Source of the DNA: Candidatus Eiseniibacteriota bacterium
GTDB taxonomy: Bacteria; Eisenbacteria; RBG-16-71-46; CAIMUX01
Assembly: GCA_029569475.1 (NCBI GenBank)
Contig: JAKQSZ010000042.1
Span: 1 to 50,853 of the forward strand
Direction of reading: 5' to 3'
DNA length: 50,853 bases
Shown here piece after piece: positions 1 to 7,573 of the stretch. A model generated the notes under the pieces. It saw only the letters and a program-made list of their open reading frames with translations. It ran no database searches and was not told the DNA's origin. The translations under genes were made by a program, and so were the position numbers. The first letter of the stretch is position 1. Each line of letters starts with the position of its first letter.

Positions 1-21
1 ACGACATCTGGCGACGTGCTC

Positions 22-73
22 GCCCTCCCCAATGCTCACATAGCGCACTGGCTATGCTCCGCTTGGTGAGGGC
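22..73. repeat. Imperfect inverted repeat at the window edge
   Basis: GCCCTC at 22-27 and CATAGC at 39-44 pair with GCTATG at 51-56 and GAGGGC at 68-73 around a GCACTG loop, with a further CCAA/TTGG match and mismatched bases between. It precedes a broken peptidase gene. I cannot tell a transcript hairpin from the end of a mobile repeat. Confidence 0.35.
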
Positions 74-127
74 TGTGCGCGCCGCCAGCTGCCGCACTCT
101 GGCGCGTTTTCGCTCGCGGATTTCTGA

Positions 128-346
128 CGCATCGAGGTTAAGCTGAGCGGATACGACTACCAGCTCGAGGTGCTTCACTCCGAACTCCGGCACGGCGTCG
201 CCCTGCCCACCGGCTTCGTGTACATTGCCAACCGCCTCATGGAGGCCATCGAGGATTCGCGGGAACTCGACGTGGTCCTGGCGCACGAGATCGCCCACCT
301 TGAGTTCTCCACCCGCGAGGGAGGGCGGCGAGAGTTCAGCTCCCTC
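128..346 (+). pseudogene. M48-family zinc metallopeptidase fragment
   Basis: The reading frame opens just after a TGA at 125-127 and encodes about 70 residues resembling the core of M48 (HtpX/Oma1-like) peptidases: a hydrophobic lead with ALPTGFVYIANRLM, then VLAHEIAHLEF, which carries the zinc-binding HExxH motif (HEIAH). The sequence before it, normally the N-terminal half, is interrupted by the stop. The sequence after about position 346 turns into arginine/proline-rich text unlike the family, and the third zinc ligand region is missing. No credible start codon with a ribosome site is seen. I read it as a decayed fragment; a short HExxH domain protein starting at GTG 170 is the alternative. 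Confidence 0.55.
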
Positions 347-748
347 GACCTCAGTGGCACACGGTCTACGCCTCGGACTGCCGCCGAACCGGGGTTAACG
401 CTAACAGCCCGGACTACCGGTCCTCTGCCACGTCCGGGTTCCTCGCGGTCGCTGGCCCGCGTTTGCCTTGGTGGCCCCCGGGGGGCACAATACCGGCTGG
501 CACGGTCGGCGTGAGGGTGCGTTGAGAGAATCGGGCCTCGGGCGTTCCGCGACGGAGGTCGAGCAACTCCCCGGGGGAAGAACCCTCAAAGTGAAGTCGT
601 CATGTGACGAGCACACGCGGCCGGAGCCCGTCGATGTATGCCAAGAGCGCGAATCACGGCGCGGCCGCCGGGACCTTTCCTGCCGGCCTCAGGCGTGACG
701 CGATCACGATCGGCTACGGCGTGGCGGCGCGCCGTCGAGGAGGGCCCC
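347..748. other. No gene recognised
   Basis: About 400 bases between the M48 fragment and the next gene. Short open frames here have no ribosome site and no recognisable protein content. The last bases (737-744, GAGGAGGG) are the ribosome site of the following gene. Confidence 0.5.
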
Positions 749-1240
749 ATGAGCGACCGTCTCTTGTTGGAAGAGCTGCAGCGTCAGAACCGCCAGCTCC
801 GGCGGATGCTGTGGATGATCTCCGGCATTTCCGTCGCGGGCTCCATCGCCTTGGTGGCCGTGTTGTCATGCGCGCCCAAGGCCATGGCCCCGCCGGGCGA
901 GGTACTGAAGGTCAACCGGCTCGAGGTCATGAACGGCCGAGGCGAGGCCGTGGTCGTCATCTCCGCGGATGATTCCGGCCGCGGCAAGATCGTGACAAGC
1001 CTTGCCAATGGGCAGCAGCTCGTCCAGATCGCCTCGACGGACGAAGGAGGCACGGTCGCGGTCTGCGGTCAGCAGGGGAAGATCCGCGCCGCCATGGGCG
1101 TGACGAAGCGTGACGAGGGCACGGTCTTCAATTTCGACGGGAACGGCCACCGTCTACTCGCCTTCGGAACGGCCGGGACCGGCGAGGGGGCGCTGCTATC
1201 GTTCACCCGCAACGGCCAGGTGCGCGAGATGTGGCCCTGA
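749..1240 (+). CDS. Membrane-anchored protein with repeated beta motifs, function unknown
   Basis: The 163-residue protein starts at ATG 749, chosen over upstream in-frame codons because GAGGAGGG lies five bases before it. An N-terminal charged, coiled-coil-like stretch (LLLEELQRQNRQLRRM) leads into one membrane segment at about residues 20-45. The rest is short repeated units such as LEVMNGRGEAVVVISADD, VQIASTDEGGTVAV and VFNFDGNGHRLLAFG, each a strand, a turn with G/D/N, and a strand. Proteins with such serial units (often ending in a 'VLG' or 'LLA' strand) are common hypothetical proteins in Planctomycetes and FCB-type genomes, and I know of no assigned function. Topology suggests an outward-facing small beta-repeat domain. 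Convergent with rubrerythrin. Confidence 0.7.
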   Translation: MSDRLLLEELQRQNRQLRRMLWMISGISVAGSIALVAVLSCAPKAMAPPGEVLKVNRLEVMNGRGEAVVVISADDSGRGKIVTSLANGQQLVQIASTDEGGTVAVCGQQGKIRAAMGVTKRDEGTVFNFDGNGHRLLAFGTAGTGEGALLSFTRNGQVREMWP

Positions 1241-1344
1241 GCAACAGGGCCTGAGAAGAACGACCTGGGATGGCGGCGCTTCCGTCGCTTCAACGGGGAC
1301 GACCATTGAGCACACGGCGCCCGCGACGCCGGTGCGGCGTCAAT

Positions 1345-1555
1345 GGGCGCCAGGTGCTGTCAGGCGCGCAGGTGCTGTCAGGCGCGCCAGGTCCTGACAG
1401 GGGCGCGCCAGGCGCTGTCAGCGCGGCCAGGTGCTGACAGGGGCGGGCCAGGCCTGACAGGGGCGCGCCAGGCGCTGTGAGGCGGCTCCAGGTGCTGCCA
1501 GGTGCGCCAGATGCTTCAGGCCGCTCCCGGTGCCGCCAGGCAAGCTGTCAGGCGA
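1345..1555. repeat. GC-rich degenerate tandem repeat between convergent genes
   Basis: About ten degenerate copies of a 17-21 base unit, roughly GCGCGCCAGGTGCTGTCAG with variants CCTGACAGGG, fill most of the 350 bases between two converging genes. Each unit holds CTGTCAG or CTGACAG, so neighbouring units can pair as short hairpins. No protein is recognised in any frame. It may act as a bidirectional transcript end or be a passive repeat. Confidence 0.75.
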
Positions 1556-1593
1556 CGTCCGGCCACGGGACGCGAGGGGAGCAGCGGACTCGA

Positions 1594-2100
1594 TCAGTCC
1601 ACCCAGCGGAACCACTCCCGTGATTTCCCGCACAGCTTGCACTTCTCGGGCGCGGCCTCGCCGAACTCGATGTTGCCGCACTGCTCGCAGACCCAGACGC
1701 CCTTCAGCTTGAAGTCCTCTCCGCGCCGGGCCGCTTCGAGGGCTTTCTCGTACAGGCGGGCGTGGATTTCCTCGGCGGCCCTGGCCCAGGTGAAGCTCCG
1801 CGCCGCCTCCTTGACCCCCTCGGAGCGCGCATCCTCGACGAATTTCGCGTACATCTCCGTGTACTCGTAGGTTTCACCCGCCACGGCGTCCTCGAGGTTC
1901 TCGACGGTTCCGCGGATCATGCCGAGGTCCGCGAACTCGTGCATGGCATGGATCGTCTCCGCGTGGGCGGCGGCGCGGAAGAGCTTGGCGATGCCGTTGT
2001 AGCCCTCGGCGTCAGCCTTGCGGGCATAGGCCAAGTACTTGCGGTTGGCCTGGCTCTCGCCGGCGAAGGCGGCCTTGAGATTTTCACGGGTCTTTTCCAT
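1594..2100 (-). CDS. rbr: Rubrerythrin
   Basis: A 168-residue rubrerythrin, a cytoplasmic non-haem di-iron protein that reduces peroxide with electrons from NAD(P)H through rubredoxin-type donors. The N-terminal four-helix ferritin-like domain carries the di-iron ligands: FAGESQANRKY, AAAHAETIHA, GETYEYTEMY and AAEEIHARLY. The C-terminal rubredoxin-like domain has the two cysteine pairs, VCEQCG and CKLCG. Length is close to that of short rubrerythrins. The start is fixed by AGGAGG six bases upstream of the ATG. It stands alone on the minus strand, divergent from a heavy-metal-binding protein, and fits oxidative-stress defence in an anaerobe or microaerophile. Confidence 0.95.
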   Translation of the reverse strand: MEKTRENLKAAFAGESQANRKYLAYARKADAEGYNGIAKLFRAAAHAETIHAMHEFADLGMIRGTVENLEDAVAGETYEYTEMYAKFVEDARSEGVKEAARSFTWARAAEEIHARLYEKALEAARRGEDFKLKGVWVCEQCGNIEFGEAAPEKCKLCGKSREWFRWVD

Positions 2101-2565
2101 GTGGGTCCTCCTGCCGAGTTCTGGATTGCGGTCATGTCATCGTGCCATGCCGACCGTCTGGTTCGCGGTTGGGGGGCAGACGGTGGATCGATCATTGAGA
2201 ATGTTGTTCCCACTGTGCGCCTTGTTGTCGTAGCTCGCAACAACAAAGCGCCTTTCGACGACGTCGTCCGCAGCGTACGTTCCAGGCTTTTGGTTGTACC
2301 CCCAGGCTTTTTCGTTGCGGCGCGGCGGGGCTTGAGGCCGGCGCGACTTCTCAATAGAGATTGCGCGTGCGTTGGGGCCTGGCCGCGGCCACCGACAGCA
2401 TGGATCGACGCACGGCGCCATGGCTGTGTTGTCCGGGCAGGCAGCGTTCCCTGCGGGGGCTTGCGGAGAGGGCGCAGTCGCTGGAACGAGACTGGGGTTG
2501 CGCGTGTTCTCATCGGTGTCCGACCCTGACAGGTGCGACAATCCGGCGGAGCAGAAGGAGGCATG
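2101..2565. promoter_or_regulatory. Divergent intergenic region with an inverted repeat
   Basis: This 465-base stretch separates rubrerythrin (minus) from the HMA protein (plus). An inverted repeat at 2222-2246 reads TTGTTGTCG, TAGCT, then CGCAACAACAA. It lies about 120-145 bases upstream of the rubrerythrin start and could be a repressor site, but no clear -35/-10 pair is placed beside it. No gene is recognised elsewhere in the stretch. Confidence 0.35.
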
Positions 2566-2793
2566 ATGTCCAAGGCGATCACGTTGGCAGTCACCGGCGC
2601 CCAGAAGATGGCTTGTGAAGGCTGCGAAAAATCGGTGGAGCGGATTGTCCGGGAACTCCCCGGCGTCACGAGCGTGCGGGCGCGGTCCTCCGATCAGCGG
2701 ATCGAGGTCGGCTACGATCCCTCCGTCCTCGACATCGCACGAGTCGCCGACAGCCTCCGGGCCGCGGGCTACGAGACGACGGTCGTGTCGTAG
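2566..2793 (+). CDS. Heavy-metal-associated (HMA) domain protein, CopZ-like
   Basis: A 75-residue single-domain metallochaperone of the HMA fold. The metal site is MACEGC (M-x-C-x-x-C) near residue 14, followed by the usual helix (KSVERIVRELPGV), a strand with polar residues, the helix IARVADSLRAAGYE and a final strand. Such proteins carry Cu(I) or similar soft metals to P-type ATPases or bind them in the cytosol. AAGGAGG ends four bases before the ATG at 2566; the ATG one codon earlier (2563) leaves only one base of spacing and is less likely. No transporter gene is adjacent, so the partner is unknown. Confidence 0.88.
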   Translation: MSKAITLAVTGAQKMACEGCEKSVERIVRELPGVTSVRARSSDQRIEVGYDPSVLDIARVADSLRAAGYETTVVS

Positions 2794-2906
2794 CAGGGGT
2801 CAGTAGCAGGGGCCAGGAGTCCGGACATGGCGTGCCATGACGCGAGCCGCAGGCGGTTTGTGCCGCGGATTCTTGTCCGGTCAGGGGGCCTTCGCGGCGC
2901 CCGGGG

Positions 2907-3356
2907 TCAGGAGCGTTCGGCGGGGATGATCGTGATGTCGCCGCTGTGTTCCACGATGGCGTACTCGATCTGCTCGAGGCGCTCGAGACCATGGCTGGAC
3001 CGCGCCGCCGAGAGGATATCGGCCTCGTTGACGCGCATCTTTCCCATGCGGTCCCCCAGCGGTTGTCCGTTCTGGAGGACGACGATGGGGAGGCCGTCCA
3101 GCCAGCGCTCCAGCAGCGGAGAGCGCATCTTCAGCTCGGACAGCAGGATGTTGGTGCCGACCAGCGTCATGATGAGCAACAGCCCGTTGGTGATCGAATG
3201 GTCCTGATCGACCATGGCCTGCTGTGTGGTTTCGCTGATGATCAGGAGCAGGACCAGCTCGAAGGTGGTCGTCTGCGACAAGGTCCGGTTGCCGGCGATG
3301 CGAAAGATCACCAGCAGGAACACATAGACAAGCAGACCCCGGATGATGGACTCCAT
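2907..3356 (-). CDS. YetF/DUF421 family membrane protein
   Basis: A 149-residue protein with the DUF421 pattern: membrane segments at the N-terminus (GLLVYVFLLVIFRIAGNRTL, then FELVLLLIISE and LLLIMTLVGTNILL) followed by a soluble YetF domain (PIVVLQNGQPL, MRVNEADILSAARSSHG, IEYAIVEHSGDITIIP). The family is linked in Bacillus to spore and membrane roles but has no settled biochemical activity. It lies 42 bases downstream of another membrane-protein gene on the same strand, so the two are probably co-transcribed. Length is at the short end of the family, with the core intact. Confidence 0.88.
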   Translation of the reverse strand: MESIIRGLLVYVFLLVIFRIAGNRTLSQTTTFELVLLLIISETTQQAMVDQDHSITNGLLLIMTLVGTNILLSELKMRSPLLERWLDGLPIVVLQNGQPLGDRMGKMRVNEADILSAARSSHGLERLEQIEYAIVEHSGDITIIPAERS

Positions 3357-3398
3357 GGTCGCCCCCTCGCGACCGACCTGCCCGGGTGGCAGGCCGGC

Positions 3399-4133
3399 TC
3401 ACGGATAGATGAACTGCGTGAACTGGACCGCGCTTGGAGCCCGGGAGCCGGAGCGACGGGAGGCCTCGCTGTTTCCAGACAGAGCGCCATGAAGAGTCGC
3501 GCCCGGCCGCGACAGACCGCCCTGAGGAGTCGCCCTCGGCCCTGGAAGACCGCCCTCAAGGTTCGAGATGTCGCCGGTGGTCAACGGCTCCACGAGTCGT
3601 GCTCCCCGCTCAACTGCTCCATCGGCATCAACAGTTGTTTCCAAGGACCGGCTCTCGACGCTGGCACGGATCGAGAGGGGGCCGAAATCATCGGCCTCGT
3701 AGCTGACCGTGATGACGGCTGTCCTGCCCGGCGTCGCGTCCGAAGCCGCGAAGACCCAGAGTGCGCCGTCGGGAACGACTTCTTCACTTCGTGGCGACGG
3801 CTCGAACTGGATGTCGGTGGCCGCCCGCAGGAAGTCATGACCCAGCCGAAGACCGATCGCACCCTCCGCCGCCATGGCGCCATCGACGTGAAACCGCAAC
3901 TCCGCCGGCGAGTGGTAACGCTCGAAACGGTCGTATTCGATGCGCCAGGTCGAACCTTCGGCACCGACGGTGGCTTCGCTGAGCGGGCCACCACCCAGGA
4001 GTCCGGCGCCGGCGGCGGCCAGGATCGTGGCCATGACCAACCACCCGATCCGCTCCACTCTCCACTGGCGCTGGTGATGCCTCAGGTCCTCCTCTACCTC
4101 CAGACCCTTCAGACGCTCGATCTCTGCGGACAT
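3399..4133 (-). CDS. Membrane-anchored protein upstream of YetF, function unknown
   Basis: A 244-residue protein from the ATG at 4133, which has AGGAGG eight bases upstream; a start two codons earlier has only two bases of spacing. An N-terminal charged helix (SAEIERLKGLEVEEDLRHH) precedes one membrane segment (IGWLVMATILAAAGAGLLGG). A beta-rich outer domain follows, containing WRIEYDRFERYHSPAELRF and TAVITVSYEADDFGPLSIRA. The C-terminal 50 residues are low-complexity Gly/Pro/Arg with repeats of the kind GGLPGPRATPQGG. I have seen similar 'charged helix-TM-beta' partners beside DUF421 genes, which suggests the pair acts together; that is recollection and inference. Function unknown. Confidence 0.7.
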   Translation of the reverse strand: MSAEIERLKGLEVEEDLRHHQRQWRVERIGWLVMATILAAAGAGLLGGGPLSEATVGAEGSTWRIEYDRFERYHSPAELRFHVDGAMAAEGAIGLRLGHDFLRAATDIQFEPSPRSEEVVPDGALWVFAASDATPGRTAVITVSYEADDFGPLSIRASVESRSLETTVDADGAVERGARLVEPLTTGDISNLEGGLPGPRATPQGGLSRPGATLHGALSGNSEASRRSGSRAPSAVQFTQFIYP

Positions 4134-4396
4134 CAGCATCACCTCCTGCGCGTGAAACAGCAGGAGGCGTGCCAGCAATGTCCGGCGGTGGAAGAAGCAC
4201 TGGCGTGAGTTGTCTCTGATGGGAGAGCATCCTTTGGGGCTGGCGTACATTCTCAGAGACAGGGAGCATCCGGGGAGACCCGAAGGGTATGAGGACCGGA
4301 GGAGTCCTGCCCGGCAACCGCCTTGGCCTGCAGGAAGCCAGGCCTCGCCCTCCCCCCTTTCGGGCTCGGGACTTTGGCTGTCGGGAAGGAGGCCCT

Positions 4397-4735
4397 ATGA
4401 CTGACCGCGCCAGACGCCAGGAGCTTCGACGCCAGGCCGATGAACAGGTCCAATGCGGGGTCTATCGGATCCGCAGCAGGGTTGACGGTCGAGGCCTGCT
4501 GGCAACGACGCGCAACCTCGCAAGCGCTCGCCATCGCTTCGAGTTTGCCTTCTCGACGAGGAGCCCCGCCGCCCTGGATCATCGACTGCGCCCGCTGGTC
4601 GAAGAGCAGGGGTTCGAAGCGCTCGAGTTCGAGGTCCTCGATGTCCTTACGATCCGTCCTGGAATGACGGAGGACGAGATCCGCTCGGACCTCGCGGCGC
4701 TGGAGGAGCTCTGGCGTGAGAAGGCAGGCAGGTGA
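4397..4735 (+). CDS. GIY-YIG nuclease-related protein
   Basis: A 112-residue protein. GVYRIRSRVDGRGLLATT, a run of helices (ARHRFEFAFSTRSPAALDHRL) and FEALEFEVLDVL match a small GIY-YIG-like family in which the Y-I-G strand is replaced by a lysine/serine-type loop. The typical pattern is GVYxIRNxxNGKxxVGSS and later FxFEVLD. The catalytic Arg/Glu of true nucleases cannot be assigned with certainty, so activity is unproven. GGAAGGAGG ends four bases before the ATG at 4397, so the longer upstream frame is rejected. It stands alone between a divergent membrane-protein pair and the glycosyltransferase operon. Confidence 0.65.
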   Translation: MTDRARRQELRRQADEQVQCGVYRIRSRVDGRGLLATTRNLASARHRFEFAFSTRSPAALDHRLRPLVEEQGFEALEFEVLDVLTIRPGMTEDEIRSDLAALEELWREKAGR

Positions 4736-4752
4736 ACTGAATCGAAGCCGTA

Positions 4753-4977
4753 TGATTGCGGCAGGCCCGGTGATTGCGGCAGGCCCGGCCGAACGGCAGG
4801 GGCTCCTTCGCGTGCCGACATCGGTGAACGCGGGCTTTTCGCGGACCCGCGCCACCAGGCGAGTCTCGTCCGTCCCCGATACGGGAGCGGCCGTCTTGTA
4901 CCCGGGAGGAACCATGGCCGTCGCGGACCTTCGACCCTGGGAGCGCCGTCGCCGGCCTTCGACCTTGGGAGCGCCGT
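4753..4977 (+). repeat. Two perfect or near-perfect tandem duplications upstream of the PHP-GT gene
   Basis: TGATTGCGGCAGGCCCGG occurs twice head to tail (4753-4770 and 4771-4788). A second duplication has a 28-base period: 4928-4949 and 4956-4977 differ at one base (CCCTGG versus CCTTGG), and the second copy runs into the GTG start at 4976. The rest of the 240 bases has no gene except a possible short frame at 4914. Confidence 0.8.
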
Positions 4978-4979
4978 GA
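4914..4979 (+). CDS. Possible 21-codon upstream reading frame coupled to the PHP-GT gene
   Basis: GGGAGGA lies four bases before ATG 4914, and the frame runs MAVADLRPWERRRR... for 21 codons. Its TGA overlaps the GTG start of the next gene as GTGA (4976-4979). Half of it is encoded by the 28-base duplication. The strong ribosome site and the overlap suggest translational coupling or a leader peptide; the duplicated, arginine-rich sequence argues against a functional protein. Alternatively this ATG region is only the remains of the real gene's N-terminus. Confidence 0.25.
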   Translation: MAVADLRPWERRRRPSTLGAP

Positions 4980-7468
4980 GTACCCTCCGCGCGGATCTGC
5001 ACGTCCATTCCCGCCACGCGGAAAAGCTGGAGGCAGGTTTCCTGCAACGGCTGGCGCCGACCGCGTCCTTCACCGATCCGGAGGACATTCGGATGATGGC
5101 GGCCTCTCGGGGGATGGACTTCGTGACCATCACCGACCACGACCGGATCGACCACGCGCTTCAACTCCGCGACCGCTATCCCGAGATCGCCTTCACAGGC
5201 GTCGCGTCCACGGCGACCCTCCCCGCGAGCGGCTGCCGGGTCAACCTGCTGATCTACGGCTTCACCGCCGAGGAGTTCGTGCGCATCGACCGGCTGCGCC
5301 ACAATGTCCTGGCTCTGCGGGACTATCTCCGCGAACGCTCGCTGCCGCACGCGGTGGCGCACGTGGTACACCCGGCGGGCGCCCGTCTCAGCGTTGACGA
5401 CGTGGAGAAGCTGATCCTGCTCTTCGACGTTTTCGAGGCCCGCAACGGCGGACAGGGGCGAGCTGGCAACTCGACCTGGACCCGGATCCTGCGGCGGCTG
5501 GATCCGGACCGGCTGCGGGAGATGTCGCGCCGCCACGGCATCATTCCGGAAGGGCCCGACCCCTGGATCAAGGGGCTGATCGGGGGCTCCGACGACCACG
5601 CCGGCGTCTTCGTGGGGCAAACGTGGACCGAGGCCCAGGCCTCGGATCTTCCGTCCTTCCTGGAGGCCATCCGGGAACGGCGCACCAGTCCCGGAGGACG
5701 GCACAACAACTACCGGTCGATGGTCTTCGCCACCTGCAAGCTGGCGTGGGACCGGTCGCGCATTCCGCCCCGTACCGCTGACGGGCCCGGCCGCGCCACC
5801 CGCACCTCCGGCGCGTGGCGCGGCGGGCTCATCGATGGTTTCTTCGAGCGCAGCCTCGACCGTCTGCGCCTCGCCGCGTGGAGCAAACAGGCGCGGATGC
5901 GGCCCGAGCGTTGGGCGCGACTGGCGGCCGAGGCAGCCGACGGGTTGTACGCGCGATCCCACGAACCGGTCGAGGAACGGTTGGACCATGTGTACCGGGG
6001 GATCGCCGACATTGCCGATGAGTTCGTCCGTTCTCTCCTGCTGTCCCTCGAACAGGACATCCGCCGGGAGGACCTCGTGGGGGCCGCGCGGCACCTGGTC
6101 GACTCGGCGCCCGGCATCCTGCTGGCGTTGCCCTTCTTCACCTCGATTCGTCATCTCAACCGGGGACGCGAGCTGATGCGCGCGCTGCTGCGGGAACATG
6201 GGGACGAGGCGCAAGGGCGCGGCAAACGCATCCTGTGGTTCACCGATACCCTCTCGGATCTCAACGGCCCCTCGACGACCTTGACGCAGATCGGCTGGTT
6301 GGCGCACCGGCATCGCCGGGACATCACGCTGGTTGGCTCCCTGCCCCCGGACGCCGCCCGGGACCGGCTTCCCCCTGGCTTGATCGAACTTCCGCACGTG
6401 TACTCGTTCAGGCTCCCGGTGTACCCGGACTATCAGATGCAAGTGCCCTCGATCCTGCGGTCACTGGAGACGCTGACGGAGCTGGACCCCGACGAGGTCT
6501 ATCTTTCGACCCCGGGACCGGTTGGTCTGACGGGCCTGCTGCTGGCGCGACTGGTCGGCTGCCGTTGTGTGTCGGTTTACCACTCCGACTTCCCACGTCA
6601 GGTCGAGGAAATCGTGGGTGAGGGTGGCGCGCTGAGCGGGTTGCTCGACAGCGGACTCCGCTGGTTCTACGCGCAGGCTGACGAGATCGCGGTGCCGACC
6701 CTCGAGTACATCGAGATCCTCGGACGGCGCGGTTACGACCGGCGCCGTATGCGGCTTTTCCGTCGTGGGATCGACACCGACCACTTCAGCCCGCGCGACG
6801 AAGGGCGGCTGTTTCTGGAGGATGCCTTCGGAGTTCGCCCGGGCGTCCGGCTTCTCTATGCCGGCCGGGTTTCCAAGGACAAGCATCTCGACCTGCTGGT
6901 GGAGGTGTTCCGCGCGCTCGCGCCGGAGATGCCGGACCTCTCCCTCGTCATTACAGGCGATGGGCCTTATCTGCCCGAGATGCGGGAGCGGCTGGCGGAT
7001 CAACCTCGGGCGATCTTCACGGGGCCGCTCGATCCCAAAGACCTCCCGCTGGTGTACTCCGGATCCGACCTGCTGGTCTTTCCGAGCACGACGGACACCT
7101 TTGGCATGGCCGTGCTGGAAGCGCAGTCCTGCGGGACGCCGGCGCTGGTGAGCGATGTGGGAGGCCCCAAGGAGTTGATCCAGCACGGGCGGACCGGCTG
7201 GGTCCTGAATGCCGGGTCAATCGGCGATTGGGTTGAGGGCATCCGTCGCGCGGTCGAACTCCTGCGTGTCCATCCGGAGCGTTTCGCGGAGATGGGGCGG
7301 GAAGCGCGGCGTCGTGTGGTGGAGCAGCGTGACTGGGACGCCGTCCTGCGCGCCTATGTCGACGGAGTGGGGCAATGGGACGACGGAGGCGCACCGGATG
7401 AGGGTGCCAGGCCATCGCCACCGCCCTCGTCCGGAACCGGCCGGGTCGAAACCGCGGTGCGTGGCTGA
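4976..7468 (+). CDS. PHP-domain/GT4 glycosyltransferase fusion
   Basis: An 830-residue two-part protein. Residues 1-260 are a PHP metal-dependent phosphoesterase domain with its histidine/aspartate clusters: ADLHVHSRHAEK, TITDHDRID, AVAHVVHPAG and GGSDDHAG. A helical linker of about 150 residues follows. From about residue 412 comes a GT-B fold family-4 glycosyltransferase: RILWFTDTLSD, the acceptor domain with VYHSDFPRQ, then LLYAGRVSKDKHLDLLVEV, ITGDGPYLPEM and the donor-binding ESxxxGxxxxE variant DTFGMAVLEAQSCGTPAL. GT4 enzymes move sugars from nucleotide-sugars onto lipid or glycan acceptors at the cytoplasmic face. The start GTG is weakly supported (GGGAGC four bases upstream). It is followed by a second GT4 gene, so a surface-glycan or glycolipid pathway is likely. 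What the PHP part hydrolyses is unknown. Confidence 0.88.
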   Translation: MSTLRADLHVHSRHAEKLEAGFLQRLAPTASFTDPEDIRMMAASRGMDFVTITDHDRIDHALQLRDRYPEIAFTGVASTATLPASGCRVNLLIYGFTAEEFVRIDRLRHNVLALRDYLRERSLPHAVAHVVHPAGARLSVDDVEKLILLFDVFEARNGGQGRAGNSTWTRILRRLDPDRLREMSRRHGIIPEGPDPWIKGLIGGSDDHAGVFVGQTWTEAQASDLPSFLEAIRERRTSPGGRHNNYRSMVFATCKLAWDRSRIPPRTADGPGRATRTSGAWRGGLIDGFFERSLDRLRLAAWSKQARMRPERWARLAAEAADGLYARSHEPVEERLDHVYRGIADIADEFVRSLLLSLEQDIRREDLVGAARHLVDSAPGILLALPFFTSIRHLNRGRELMRALLREHGDEAQGRGKRILWFTDTLSDLNGPSTTLTQIGWLAHRHRRDITLVGSLPPDAARDRLPPGLIELPHVYSFRLPVYPDYQMQVPSILRSLETLTELDPDEVYLSTPGPVGLTGLLLARLVGCRCVSVYHSDFPRQVEEIVGEGGALSGLLDSGLRWFYAQADEIAVPTLEYIEILGRRGYDRRRMRLFRRGIDTDHFSPRDEGRLFLEDAFGVRPGVRLLYAGRVSKDKHLDLLVEVFRALAPEMPDLSLVITGDGPYLPEMRERLADQPRAIFTGPLDPKDLPLVYSGSDLLVFPSTTDTFGMAVLEAQSCGTPALVSDVGGPKELIQHGRTGWVLNAGSIGDWVEGIRRAVELLRVHPERFAEMGREARRRVVEQRDWDAVLRAYVDGVGQWDDGGAPDEGARPSPPPSSGTGRVETAVRG

Positions 7469-7570
7469 CGCAAGGAACCCAACGGCGTGCTGATGACGCG
7501 AAGGAGACCCCCCGCGCCCCGATGAGGCGACGAATCCCGCGCGGATGACGCAAGGACTCCCGCAGATGGG
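7466..7570 (+). repeat. Stop-codon-linked degenerate tandem repeat
   Basis: The end of the PHP-GT gene (TGACGCAAGGA from 7466, whose TGA is the stop) recurs at 7494 (TGACGCGAAGGA), 7523 (TGAGGCGACGAA) and 7546 (TGACGCAAGGA), with 28-, 29- and 23-base spacing. The repeats fill the gap to the next gene. Confidence 0.65.
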
Positions 7571-7573
7571 CGG

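Noticed and set aside
4253..6442. A 729-codon minus-strand frame opposite the PHP-GT gene
   Set aside because: Shadow frame; the plus strand has clear PHP and GT motifs and the minus strand has none.
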